Below the pieces are notes generated by a model. That model was not told where the DNA came from, searched no databases, and worked only from the letters and a program-made list of their open reading frames with translations. This document shows, one piece after another, positions 10,278-20,440 of a stretch of DNA of 64,000 nt. The position numbers and the translations under genes were made by a program. Numbering within the stretch: the first letter of the stretch is position 1; the number at the start of each line of letters is the position of its first letter. The stretch is from Prorocentrum cordatum (taxonomy: Eukaryota > Sar > Dinophyceae > Prorocentrales > Prorocentraceae), in assembly GCA_963575745.1 (NCBI GenBank), contig CAUYUJ010022543.1, positions 20,001-84,000 of the forward strand, read 5' to 3'.

Positions 10278-11310
10278 TTTCCCAACCCTCCTGTGTTGGG
10301 TACTCGTTTTGAATAGAGCAGTGTGGTCGCCCCGTCCTTCCTTCCTTCTCCTCCCTCTCTCCTCCCCTCCTCCTCCTCTCCTGTTTCCTGTGTTCCCCTC
10401 TCCTCTTCTCTCGTGCCGTCGGGCTGCGGCGATCTGCGCAACTGTCGCCACTTTCGTGGGCTCCTGGGAGGCCCAGCGGAGGTGGGTCCCACGCGGATCT
10501 CCTCGGTACCTCGCCGCCCCCTGGGGGGCTGCGATCTGCGCAACCGTCGCCACTTTCGTGGGCCCAGCGGAGGTGGATCCCACGCGGATCACTTCGGTAT
10601 TTCGCCGCCCCTTAGGGGGCTGCGATCTGCGCAACCGTCGCCACTTTCGTGGGCTCCTGGGAGGCCCAGCGAAGGTGGGTCCCACGCGGATCACCTCGGT
10701 ACTTCGCCGCCCCTTAGGGGGCTGCGATCTGCGCAACCGTCGCCATTTTCGTGGGCTTTTGGGAGGCCCGGCGGAGGTGGGTCCCACGCGGATCACCTCG
10801 GTACCTCGCCGTCCCCTGGGGGGCTGCGATCTGCGCAACCGTCCTTTCGTGGGTTCCTGGGAGGCCCAGTGGAGGTGGGTCCCACGCGGATCACCTCGGT
10901 ACCTCGCCGCCGCCTGGGGGGCTGCGATCTGCGCAACCCGTCGCCACTTTCGTGGATTCCTGGGAGGCACAGTAGAGGTGGGTCCCACGCAGATCACCTC
11001 GGTACCTCGCCGCACCCTAGGGGGCTGCGATCTGCGCATAGTTTGCCACTTTCGTGGGCTTCTTGGAGGCCCAGCGGAGTGGGTCCCACGCGGACCACCT
11101 CGGTACCTCGCCGCCCCCTGGGGGGCTGCGATTTGCGCAACCCGTCGCAACTTTCATTGGCTTCTGGGAGGCCCAGCGGAGGTGGGTCCCACGCGGATCA
11201 CCTCGTTACCTCGCCGCCCCCTGGGGGGTTGCGATCTGCGCAACTGTCGCCACGTTCGTGGGCGTCTGGGAGGCCCAGTGCAGGTGGGTCCCACGCAGAT
11301 CACCTCGGTA
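10278..11310. repeat. Satellite S1, about nine ~100-bp units with leader
   Basis: Units read GGGGCTGCGATCTGCGCAAC, then a CGTCGCCACTTTCGTGGGCT-like part, then a GTGGGTCCCACGCGGATCAC part. Nine units run from about 10425. A leader with CCCAACCCTCC and TACTCGTTTTGAATAGAGCA, then a pyrimidine-rich run, precedes them. The same leader precedes satellite S2 at 39.15 kb, and the units are related. Open frames of 300-400 aa here are periodic translations of the satellite. Confidence 0.9.
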
Positions 11311-11386
11311 GGGGGAGGAGGTGGGCGGGGGGGGGGCAGCAACGTCACGTTTCGCGCCAGCGCCGTTTGGGAATGCCTAGGGACAA

Positions 11387-11540
11387 GTAGGGCATGTCCC
11401 TCTACAGGAGGAGTATTCAAACATATAGCAAAAACATAGGATGGGTACGATGTTTTGATTATTTGTGGCTACATGTGAATATGTTTGGACTCTGTTTGAT
11501 TTGTCCCTCACAAAACCGCCTGTGGGAGGACATGCCCGAC
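11387..11540. mobile_element. Inverted-repeat element family A copy 2
   Basis: About 154 bp. The left end is GTAGGGCATGTCCCTCTACA; the right end, ACATGCCCGAC, is its inverse. The core is AT-rich and unlike the GC-rich flanks. Confidence 0.75.
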
Positions 11541-11642
11541 CTTGACGCTGACTCTGGGGACAGGGCGGGGGGGCAGGGACAGTAATTAGCAGCCGCTATC
11601 GCGGAAGGTGCAAAGATGCCCCGTGCGACGTTTGGGCTGGGG

Positions 11643-11807
11643 CACCACAGCCACTGCTTCTTGCTTGCGCCGCCTTCCAGCCGGCCGAAAAAGAAGCAGT
11701 GGTTGTGGTCGTTTCCCTGGTGCCAAGCTCAACGAAAATAACCACAACCACTGCTTTGTTTCTGCTGGCCGGAAGGCGGCAACAAAAGAAAAGCAGTGGC
11801 TGTGGTG
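11643..11807. mobile_element. Nested inverted-repeat element
   Basis: A 15-17 bp box (CCACAGCCACTGCTT type) occurs four times in alternating orientation at 11643, 11694, 11742 and 11791. The two halves, each already a hairpin, are inverse copies of each other and carry matching CGCCTTCC/GGAAGGCG words. It is probably a fold-back element. Confidence 0.7.
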
Positions 11808-13019
11808 GTTTTCGCGCCCCGTACACCACGTTGCCCTCGTCGGGCCTCTTCGGCGCGCGGCGGAGAGTTCCGTCGGGGCCCTCGCCCGCCCCCCCAGGGT
11901 GCGGGTTGCAGGCCAGACCCTTCGGAGATTGGGCCCTTCGGAGGCGCCGACCAACCCTCTCATCTCCGCAGTCTTCCCCCTTTCAGATGCAACTCTGGGC
12001 AGGTTAGGTTCAGAATCCGCGCTGGTGTATCCCTGTTCGAAGAATGACCTGCTCTGGTTGAATCCCGTCTGATCTGGGTCAATCCCGCTTAACCTTTCTG
12101 GTTCTTGCCTAGCCCTGCTCAGTTGCCGCGCAATCGGGCTTAACAGCCCTACGTCGTTCTGACGAAGCCCTCCCACGAGTTGCCTCCAACCGTCTTCCTG
12201 TCCTCCTTGCCTTCTTCCTTCCTTTTCCCGCTCACCCCTCTCCTACTTCTCGTCTTCCCAAGGGCAGCTGGCTAGACGTACTCTAGATCTTTCTCTCTGC
12301 GATGTGGTCTGCCTCAAACCAAGTTTGTCCTGGTCCTGGGTGCTAGTACATATTAGGCTCGGGAGGACGAGGATGAGTGGAGGCGACGGGGACGGATAAC
12401 ATGGGGTAGCGCAGTGATACGACATTCCCTTCAGTTGCGAATAGTTGTTAGCGTCTGCCACTTTTTGCCTGCTGGACTGCTCTCTTTCCACATTGATCCC
12501 ACGCCCTGCTCGCGTCCACGCACACTCCACTGTCCATCCGCGTAGGCGATAGCGCCGATATCGCCAGAGCCACTTTCCGAGATCAGCTCTTCGAGGACAT
12601 CAAGCAGAAGTCCAAGAGGTTGAGAAAGACCAGTGTCAAGGAGCCAGATTGGGCTTTTGGCTTGAATTCTGAAGAGGGACAGGCTCACGCATAGTCATGC
12701 GGATGAGGGAACGGATGATGGTGGTGGAGGGTGGAGGGAGATGAGAGGGATGAGGGCGAAAGGAGAGGAGAGAAGATGATGATAGAGAGTGTGTAGGCAG
12801 TAGTAGGCAGGCGAGGATAATAAGAAGAGAGAGTTAGTTCGGACGGGGGATGAGGACGATGAGGAGAAGGAGGACAACCTGGATGACCAAGAAAATGACG
12901 AGGTGGTTTGGTGTACACTCAGATCTGTTCCACGGAGAAGTGGGAGGCGGCCAGAGGGGCAGAAAAGCAGGAGGAACATCACGGAGGGAGTGGCAGTGAG
13001 GGCGAGGAGGAGGAGACTT
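11808..13019. other. Unassigned spacer
   Basis: No gene recognised. Short GGGTCAATCCCGC-like words recur near 12060-12120. Purine-rich DNA begins at about 12700 and grades into the GGA tract at 13020. Confidence 0.4.
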
Positions 13020-13499
13020 TAGGGGAGGAGGAGGAGGAGGAGGAGGAGGAGGAGGAGGAGGAGGAGGAGGAGGAGGAGGAGGAGGAGTATGAGGCGGATC
13101 AGGAGTCAGGAGGGTCAGTAGGATCAGGAGGTTGGATTCGGCGGCGGAGGCACGATGAGCAGCAAGTTGAGGAGGGCGTGGCGGGAGAGGGAGGAGGGGG
13201 ATACCCGAATGGAGGAAGGACTGGGGGGAGGAGGAGGAGGGAATGCGGCTGGTTGGGAGGAATGTGCGGGGGAGGGAGCGAAGAAGGAGGAGGGCAGAAT
13301 GAGAGGAGGGGAGAGCAGAAGGAAGAGGACATAATGAGAGGGGGGGAGAAGTGGGGCGCGAGGCGCGCAGGATCATCCGCCTTCATGATTGTAGTGGCCT
13401 CCGGCCAGTGCCGCCGATCCGGGGGCGCTCCCGATGCGATTTGGTTGGTGGAAGGGGAGGTGGAGGAGTAGGTGGAGGATGAGGCGGATGGAGGTAGAG
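13020..13499 (+). repeat. (GGA)n microsatellite and purine-rich flank
   Basis: Clean GGA run at 13025-13090, then GGAGG-rich DNA with loose repeats to about 13500. No protein motif. Confidence 0.7.
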
Positions 13500-14100
13500 G
13501 GAGGGACTGCCTCACGATGGCCCAAGACGGCCTAAGCAGCCCCCAAGAGGCCTCCAAGACGGCCCAAGAGGCCTCCAAGTAGACCTCCAGGAACGCCCGA
13601 AGAGGCCCAAGCCACTGATTTCCTGTAGGTTTTTGAAGGATTCGGGGGTTTCTTCCTTTTGGCTTTCCGAAGGCCCAAGACGGCTCAGGAGGCCATCAAG
13701 ATCGTCCCAAGAGCACCCAAGAGGCCTCCAAGATTGCCCGGGACAGCTCAAGAGGCCCCCTAAGACGGCCCCAGGAGGGCCCAGAAACGGTCCCAGATTG
13801 CCGCCAAGATGGCCAAGATGGCCCAACGTTGCCGACAGGATGCCCCCAAGACGGCCAAGATGGCACCAAGAGAGCCCAGGATGGCCCCAATATGTCTCCA
13901 AGACGGCCCAAGATGCACCCAAGCCGGTCCAAGATGGCCTCAAGTGCGTTATTCGGGCCTCTTGGGAGTCTTGGAGACGTCTTGGGCCGTCTTAGAGGCC
14001 TCTTGAAGGCCTCTTGGGCCGTCATGACGCTATCTTGGGCCGTCTTGGGTACATCTGGGGCCGTCTTCGAAATATCTTGCAGCAATCTTGGGCTCTCTGG
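13500..14100. repeat. CCCAAGACGGCC minisatellite tract
   Basis: Strongly degenerate repeats of CCAAGACGGCCCAAGAGGCC switch strand sense near 13950 (then GGCCTCTTGGGCCGTCTTGG). Similar tracts lie at 17.6, 42.0, 49.3, 58.2, 60.1 and 60.8 kb. Frames read as Pro/Lys/Arg/Gln-rich or Leu/Gly/Trp-rich peptides and are not taken as genes. Confidence 0.75.
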
Positions 14101-14229
14101 CATTCGGGGTGGCACTCTGCTGTGTTTCCCGCGGCCCGACCCCCCCCCCCCCGGAAAACGGAGCACAACGCGTCCCCCCCCCCCCCAAACCCCCCTACCC
14201 CGGCAGAGCCACCCCGGCACCCGCCCCCC

Positions 14230-14613
14230 AGCAGAGCAGAAGCGCAGGAACTGAAGCTGAGGCTACATCTGAGGCTCTTTCAAACTCCCGGCAGAGCCAC
14301 CCCGACACCCACCCCCCAGCAGAACAGTCGGGAGCCTTGAAATGGGGGTCAATGCAGACGGCGGTATCCTTCAGGATCCTGCGAAGACCCTCTCTGGCTG
14401 ACCCGGGTTGCGAGCCGCTCGTGGCCGCGAGGCGGCCGCGCATATTGGCTGACCCGGGTTTGCGAAGACCTGCGTTGCAGTTTTTTGTGTTTGCATTGCA
14501 GTTTTTGGTACCCTGCTGACCCGGGTCTGGATTGATCCGGGTCAGAAGATCCCCTAAGCAGAAGCGCAGGAACTGAAGCTGAGGCTACGTCTGAGGCTCT
14601 TTCAGACTCGCAC
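14230..14613. repeat. ~55-bp direct repeats flanking ~270 bp
   Basis: AGCAGAAGCGCAGGAACTGA and what follows occurs at about 14233-14290 and again at about 14558-14613 with two or three changes. Between them lies DNA with TGACCCGGGTT boxes related to 7180-7355. Confidence 0.65.
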
Positions 14614-14665
14614 GCCGGCTCGGCGGTTTTTTTCCAGCCCGCGGCCCCAGAGATGTCCCCAACCC

Positions 14666-14920
14666 CTTTGTGGGCCCCGGAAACGGCAGGGCCGTTTTTT
14701 CAACGTTTCCAAAAGAAAAAATGTCCCTTGAAAATGGAAACGGCAAAAACAACGGCGACAGCGAACGGCAACAAAAACGGCTCCAGGATTGGAACCGGAG
14801 CCGGAACCGGTCAGACAACGGCGACGGAACCGGTAGAAAAACGGCGTCGGAATCAGCGAAAGAAACCGGCAAACCGGAACCGGTGAAAAAACGGCCCTGC
14901 CGTTTCCAGGGCCCATTAAG
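14666..14920. mobile_element. Inverted-repeat element family F copy 1
   Basis: A 255-bp element with ends CTTTGTGGGCCCCGGAAACG and the inverse of CGTTTCCAGGGCCCATTAAG, giving inverted repeats of about 30 bp. The interior is rich in CGGCAAAAAC and GGAACCGG words. Copy 2 (23072-23312) lies inside the copia element. Confidence 0.8.
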
Positions 14921-15217
14921 CCTGGAAGTACCTCGCAGAGCTCTTCGGCATCGATGAGCAAGAGGTATTCCGGCGCGGGGTGGAGCTAGTGACTTCGCAG
15001 AGCTTCCCTGAGAGCGACGCGGCGAAGCTTGAGAGTAATGCGGGCGCGCTGGCGGGCTAGCTGGCTCGAGAAATCTCGACGGAAGTTTTGCATACTTTAG
15101 GTCGGTCAACCATCAGTTTCTCGAATTTCAACCGTTCGTCGCGTCCCGGGTCCGCGCTCTTTTGGTGGCCCCCGGAGGCCCGATCCCGCGGGCCCCGGAG
15201 GCCGAGAGTGCCGAGGG

Positions 15218-15259
<42 letters not shown>

Positions 15260-15299
15260 CCGGCTGGCAGAAGTCGGCTCCTCGGATCTCGTGGGCCCG
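14921..15299. other. Spacer with short (GA)n
   Basis: No gene seen. A GA run lies at about 15220-15256. Confidence 0.5.
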
Positions 15300-15502
15300 C
15301 GGGGAGGAGGAGGGGGAGGAGGAGGAGGAGGAGGAGGAGGGGGAGGGGGAGGAGGAGGAGGAGGAGGAGGAGGAGGGGGAGGAGGAGGGGGAGGAGAAGG
15401 AGGAGGAGGAGGGGGAGGAGGAGGAGGATTGGAGCAGGAAGAGGAGGAGGAGGAGGAGGAGGAGGAGGAGGAGGAGGAGGAGGAGGAGGAGGAGGAGGAA
15501 CA
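15300..15502 (+). repeat. (GGA)n microsatellite
   Basis: GGA/GGGGGA tract, cleanest at 15437-15500. Confidence 0.9.
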
Positions 15503-15589
15503 GTCACATCCTCGTGTCTTTGTCTGCCCTTCCCCCCCCTGCCGGCGGCGAGCGCGCGCTCGTGCGGCAGTGCGGGCGCCCCCCGCCCC

Positions 15590-15672
15590 GCAGGAGGCCC
15601 CCTCTGGGCCGTCCGAGAAGGACCTGCGGGCGTTCTCAAAGATCTTCCTCGAGTGCAACGCCCGCGGGGGCC
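15590..15672 (+). other. Exon-like island, unknown protein
   Basis: A short non-repetitive frame reads PSGPSEKDLRAFSKIFLEC and sits between a GGA tract and a GAC tract. There is no start, stop or family match. It may be an exon of a gene with microsatellite introns, or chance. Confidence 0.2.
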
Positions 15673-15684
15673 GCTGCGGACGAC

Positions 15685-15754
15685 GCGGACGTCGACGACG
15701 ACGACGACGATTTCGACGACGACGACGATCCCGACGACGACGACGACGTCGATC

Positions 15755-15788
<34 letters not shown>

Positions 15789-15845
15789 TCTCGACGACGG
15801 CAAAAACGACGACCCCGACGACGACGACGACGATCCCGACGGTGC
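15685..15845 (+). repeat. (GAC)n microsatellite
   Basis: GAC/CGA trinucleotide tract with TTC, CCC and CTC interruptions. One frame is poly-Asp, another poly-Arg. Confidence 0.85.
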
Positions 15846-15974
15846 TCACGAGGGCGACGGCTCGGCCGCGTTTCGGGAGGCCCTCGGCCGGCGCAGCCGA
15901 GCGTTCGGCGCGAAAGACTGGCCAGGGCGGGCCCTCTGGGTGCTGGTCGGGGGCGGAGGGGGGGCGGACGGAGG

Positions 15975-16235
15975 AGGAGGAGGAGGGAGGAGGAGGTGGT
16001 GGAGGAGGAGGAGAAGGAGGAGGAGGAGGAGGAAGAGGAGGAGGAGGAGGAGGAGGAAGAGGAGGAGGAGGGAGGAGGAGGAGGAGGAGGAGGAGGAGGT
16101 GGAGGAGGAGGAGGAGGAGTGGGGGGGTGGGGGAGAAGGGTGGGGGGGGGAGGAGGATGAGGGAGGAGGGGGAGGAAGGATGAGGAGGAGGAGGACGACG
16201 ACGACGGCGGCGGCGACGGCGGCGGCGACGACGAC
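15975..16235 (+). repeat. (GGA)n microsatellite with GAC/GGC tail
   Basis: Interrupted GGA tract to about 16190, then a GACGAC/GGCGGC tail. Confidence 0.9.
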
Positions 16236-16419
16236 GACGAGGGCAATACTGGGGGCGGCGGGGACCACCGCCACAGGGCACATCGCAGCCTGGGCGTCCT
16301 TCCGCCCCTTCTTTCGGCGCGGCCCCCTGCCCGTTCCACTGCGCGTCCCCTGGCGCGCTGGCGCGTCCCTCGCGACGTCCCCTCGCGTGGTTCGGGTTAG
16401 GGGGTCCAGCGACAAGGGG

Positions 16420-16620
16420 GTGATGCAATAGATTTGTTGCAATAGGTTTGTGGGGTTGCAATACATTTGGGGCGTGTGATACATTCCGGGGCGCAAATGT
16501 TTTGTGGGAGTTTCGCGTGCATTACAGTCGCCCAAAGTCAATGCAATACAATTCTCGGGCGCAATGCATTTGCAACACAGTTGCCCCACATCCATTGCAC
16601 CACCCCCTTTCAGTTGGACC
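16420..16620. repeat. Degenerate TGCAATACATTTGGGG repeat
   Basis: Variants of TGCAATACATTTGGGGCG recur in both senses every 20-30 bp. It is probably a decayed minisatellite. Confidence 0.55.
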
Positions 16621-16659
16621 CCCTCTTGGGTCGACCAAAGTGGTGTGGACTCGCCAGCC

Positions 16660-16742
16660 CTGTGACATGAGTGGGCGCAGTGCTGATATGTAAGCAGTGT
16701 AGCAACGGTATCAGGCAAGCAAGCAGCATGTGCAGTAATCGC
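16660..16742 (+). mobile_element. Fragment resembling the copia LTR
   Basis: About 60 bp from 16679 align without gaps to 26640-26701 in the 3' LTR region at roughly three quarters identity, sharing AAGCAGCATGTGCAGTA / AAGCGGCATGTGCAGTA. It may be the outer part of the 5' LTR, displaced by an insertion, or a separate solo relic. Confidence 0.4.
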
Positions 16743-18384
16743 TCAATTCTTGACGCTTCGCGTCTCCCCACCAGGTGCCGTCGGGTCTCGGGTGCCGTCG
16801 GGTCTCTCGCCAAGGTCGGGAGCAGGTGTACCTTTGCACTGCGTCACATCATGTCGTTGATCTTTCGCGTGCGAACGCATTCTTCCGCAGTTGGTTTGAG
16901 GGTTGACTCCGGTTGTCAATGACTTCAGGCGTGCCTTTTCAGCCGCGTGGATGCGTACTCTGAAGCTGCGACGGTTCGCTGGCGCTGTCAGCGTCCCTTC
17001 TCCCTGCTGGACGACGTCAGCTCTCTTGCCTACGGTCTCGCTCATACCCGACAGACACCCTGGGCTACTGAAGCACTTCTTGCACGGAGTCAGAACCCCA
17101 CTGCCCTGTGATCGTCGGGCCGACACGATCCTTGACTGGGGGTGTGCGACGCGCCATTTTGGCAGCGTCCTCCCTGCTTCCTGGGTGGCTGTTTCCCTTC
17201 AGACTCCCTGGGTTGCAGCTTGCACCGCCGCCTGATCCGCGGCCCCCGCGCGCGCCCGGCGAATTCGCCACGGCCGCAGCCCGACCGTGACCCGCCGCCG
17301 CCGGCGCTTCCGCCTGCGGCTGTAAGGAAAAAAGTCACCCCACCAGTTTCGTCGCTCTGTTGGTTTTCCCGCGTCTCTTGCCGTTTCCGCCTAGGCCTCT
17401 TGCATGCGCACCCTGGCAGTACTGTGCCCCAGGTTTCCGCTGTTAATTAGTCTGTGGCGAGTACCCGCTTCGACTTGACACGCCGCCGGCGCTTCCGCTC
17501 GCGGTCGTTGACTAAAAAGTCTCCCCACCAGCCCAACCAGAAACGATGACAGGGCGACTTTCCCATTCAGAATTTCATCGGCCGTGTCGTGGAAGCTTTT
17601 TGGGGGCCTCTTGGAGCCCCCTGGGGACTTTTTGGCGGTCCCGGGGGCCTCTTGGAGCGTCTCGGGTGCCTAGGGGAACCTCTTGGGGCCTTCTGGGGGT
17701 CTCTTGAGGGCCTCTTGGAGGCCGCTTGGGCGCCTTTTGGGATCTCCTGGGCGCTTCTAGCGGCCTCCTTGAAACGCTTTCGGGAGCCTTGACGGCGCTT
17801 TCGGGGCAGTCTTGGAGGAGATAGATCGACCAAAACATGGGAGCTCCAATTACGGCCCCCCATTATTGGCAACCCCAAACCTCGCCTCTTGGGCCCCTCT
17901 TGTAGCGGTTTGGAGTGCTCTTGTGCCCTCTTGCGGCCCTCTTGGGGCTTTCTTTGGCCTGTCTTGGGGCCGCCCGGGGACCTCTTGGAACTGTTTTGAG
18001 GCTTCGGACGGCCATCGGACGCGAAAAGGCGAGAAGGCACAACTCAATGATTTTCGCTGGGCTTGACAGCATTGGCGTGTTGGCAGCCTCTTGTGGAGGC
18101 TCCGTGGCCAATCTGAGTTGTCTTGGAGCGGTCTCGGGGCCTCTTGGGGCATCTTGGGAGACATATTGAGCTATCCTCGGCTATCTTGAACCATCCTGGA
18201 GGTCATCCGGGGTTTCCTTAGGCCCTCCTGGAGCCATCTTGGGCCATCCTGGACGCTCCAACGTTGCGTGACCCCCCCCCCCCGTCCAGATCCAAGGGAA
18301 GGGGGTAGGGGGAGGGGTAGAACCCTTGCCCGAAGGGAAAGAGGTAGGTGGTGGAAGAGAAACCGCCCTAGACCACGTCGACGG
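16743..18384. other. Spacer or insertion with minisatellite
   Basis: Contains a duplicated CCGCCGGCGCTTCCGC phrase (about 17300 and 17482) and a GGCCTCTTGGAGC-type minisatellite tract at 17585-18260, the complement sense of the 13.5-kb tract. No gene found. It may separate two parts of the copia 5' LTR. Confidence 0.45.
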
Positions 18385-18587
18385 TCGGTCACATGCCTTC
18401 CGCTTTGTTTGGGGTTCAATGTTTCAATGGCCCTTGAGCTTGGGCGAATCGCGAGAGACAACCGATTGCTTCGATAATCAAACTGCGTTTGCAAGTCTTT
18501 GCAGAGACGAACCCATCATTTGTATGCCACAAACTTGTGGTTCTAGTTTTTCGTAGTCCGACCCTACCTTGCAGCTCTGCGTATGCA
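18385..18587 (+). repeat. 5' LTR (inner part)
   Basis: CATGCCTTCC to TTGCAG aligns in order with 26730-26900. Shared blocks include GAACCCAT and a CAATGGCCCTTGAGC / CATGGCCTTCAAGC segment. The LTR ends in CA (18586-18587), one base before the putative primer site. The outer end is unclear. Confidence 0.6.
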
Positions 18588-18588
18588 T

Positions 18589-18598
18589 TGGTAGCAGG
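18589..18598 (+). promoter_or_regulatory. Putative primer-binding site (initiator Met-tRNA)
   Basis: TGGTAGCAGG matches the complement of the 3' end of eukaryotic initiator Met-tRNA including CCA, the usual primer of Ty1/copia reverse transcription. It lies one base inside the LTR end, as expected. Confidence 0.65.
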
Positions 18599-18721
18599 AT
18601 CGAATTCGACCGCGGCAGCGGGCGCGGGAATTCGCAGAGCCGGCGATTGCTGGCAGCAGGCGCGCTCAGCTCGTGATGCAGCGACTCGCCCCTGACACCT
18701 CTCTTCTTCATCGCCGCCAGC

Positions 18722-19812
18722 ATGGGGTCCGCCGCAGCTGGCAGCGAGGACCAACGCGGAGGCATGTTCCAAGTGCCCGTCTTCGACGGCAAGAGCAAGA
18801 CACGGACGAAGCACCGCCGAACCATCGGAGGTCAAGCCGCCGAAGCAGGGGGCCATGTTCTTGGCAGGCCTTCATGGGAAAGCCGATGAGGCGTGCGAGG
18901 TGCTCGACCTGGACACGGCCAAGGAGGACAATGCCGTAGAGGTTTTGTAAGTTCCTGGGGGCTGCCCGATTTCCCGAGACCGAAGCGCCGCCTTTCTGGA
19001 GACGTTTGCGACACCAGCTCGCGTCTGATACGAATTCGAAGGTTTTCGACATTACAGCGACCGCTTCAATGGCCTCGCCGCGAAGCCGAGGGCCAAGGGC
19101 GTCCAGCTGCCAGACGCTGCCTCGGCCGACCGGTGCATGCGGCGGCGCGACTGCCCGCGGAGCGCGCGGCTAGCGTGCTCAAGGCGGTTGGAAAAAGGTC
19201 AATCTTGTCAAGATTCAGGAGCAGTTTATAGTCGGCGTGCCCTAGGTCGCGGCCGCGGGCGGCAACGAGGGCGACCGCGACAGTGGGGCTACGAAGGGTG
19301 CGAGGAGGACCGCCAGAAGGCGCGCGCTGCGGAGGCCTGCGACGACGAGCGCAGAGCAGGGGGCAGCGCGCCGAACGACAGGTCGGACGCCATCGAAGAT
19401 AAGGCGCCTGACAAGTTGCAGGACGCCCCCAGCGAGGCGGAGGTCCTCCAAGAAGATGGCGCCTGCGAAGGACAAACTGAGAGACGCCCGGCAGGCCCGC
19501 GGCCACTGCCACTTCGCGCGGGGGGCAGCGGCCAGTCAGTCGCCCAAGAAGGACAGCCCCAGGATCAACGCGATGAACGAGAGAGCCCACGGCGGAGCTT
19601 GCGGTCAGAAGGGCCACTGGCGAGGCGATCCGCAGTGCTCGAAGAAGAACGACCCCGACGCGAGCGCGGAGATTCCCCGCGAGGGAGCTGAGAAGACGGA
19701 CGCAACCACCAATGGCGGGGCTCGCGGGCACCAGGGGCCCCGCGCGGCTGAGATGACAGCCGCGGCGGCCTACCAGCGCCGCCAGATGGGCCCGGCGAGG
19801 GCCCGCGGGTAA
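18722..19812 (+). pseudogene. copia Gag remnant
   Basis: The ATG at 18722 opens MGSAAAGSEDQRGGMFQVPV. The frame then shifts near 18825 to a recognisable Gag segment (AMFLAGLHGKADEACEVLDL), meets a stop at about 18949, and resumes with HYSDRFNGLAAKPRAKGVQL. Near 19591-19645 it ends in a zinc knuckle in which the first Cys is lost: GACGQKGHWRGDPQC keeps the second Cys, the His and the last Cys. Gag would coat the RNA in virus-like particles. At least two frameshifts make it non-functional. Confidence 0.75.
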
Positions 19813-19859
19813 GTGGCGCCGCGGGCGACCGACGGCCGCCACCCTCGACGGGGCGTCGA

Positions 19860-20440
19860 CGCCCCCGGCGCCCGCCGACCAGTGCCATTTCGATCCGACC
19901 AACCGCTGCCTCGCGTCGGCGACGGGCTCGGCGCTGATCTACACAAGCAGCGGGGAGCTACATCTCATGGAGTCCAGATGCAAGTTGACCTTCGACGCGG
20001 CCTGTGCGAGGTGCGTTGGCGGTTCGGACTGGCGCAGCGACTCTAGGAGAAGCTGGCGGCCTTCAGTGCCAAGCTCATCGGGCATCCGGAGAAGGGGCCG
20101 CCCCGCTTCGGAGCGCCCGAAGTCGCGCGCGCAGCGCGGAGGCAGCGCTGATTCCCAGCTCGTTTAACGGCATGGCGTTCACAGTCATCGTGAGCATCGC
20201 GCGCAGTGCAGTGCCAGGATTATTCAGCAGTCGGGCCCAGTGCGAATTGGACGCCGCGTATCGTGCAGCCGACAACAGGCAAGACTTCAAGTCGATCGTC
20301 GAGTCCGGCATCCAGATGAGCCTGGGCCGAGCTGGTTTCCTGACTCTGAATGTCGCGGGCGCTGCCCCGATGTGCGAGCCTGCGCAGGATTTTCGGACGC
20401 CGAGACAGGTCCGTCTGCATCTTTTTCCGATGTACAACGT
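19860..20440 (+). pseudogene. copia aspartic protease remnant
   Basis: CHFDPTNRCLAS-like sequence in one frame is followed, in a shifted frame, by FDAACARCVGGSDWRSD. Copia proteases have D-[ST]-[AG] here; the second residue is Ala instead of Thr or Ser, so catalysis would probably be lost. Further downstream, LDAAYRAADNRQDFKSIVES and ESGIQMSLGRAGFLTLNV read as the rest of the domain. Several frame changes are needed. Confidence 0.6.

Noticed and set aside
10207-11439. A 410-residue repeat protein
   Set aside because: The translation is periodic with the ~100-bp satellite and other frames are open too; units have lengths not divisible by three, so no frame is kept.
14230-14613. Pair of short LTRs
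   Set aside because: The 55-bp copies lack TG...CA ends, primer site and coding interior.
15653-15912. Poly-aspartate acidic protein
   Set aside because: Comes from a GAC microsatellite; the flanking island is too short to support it.
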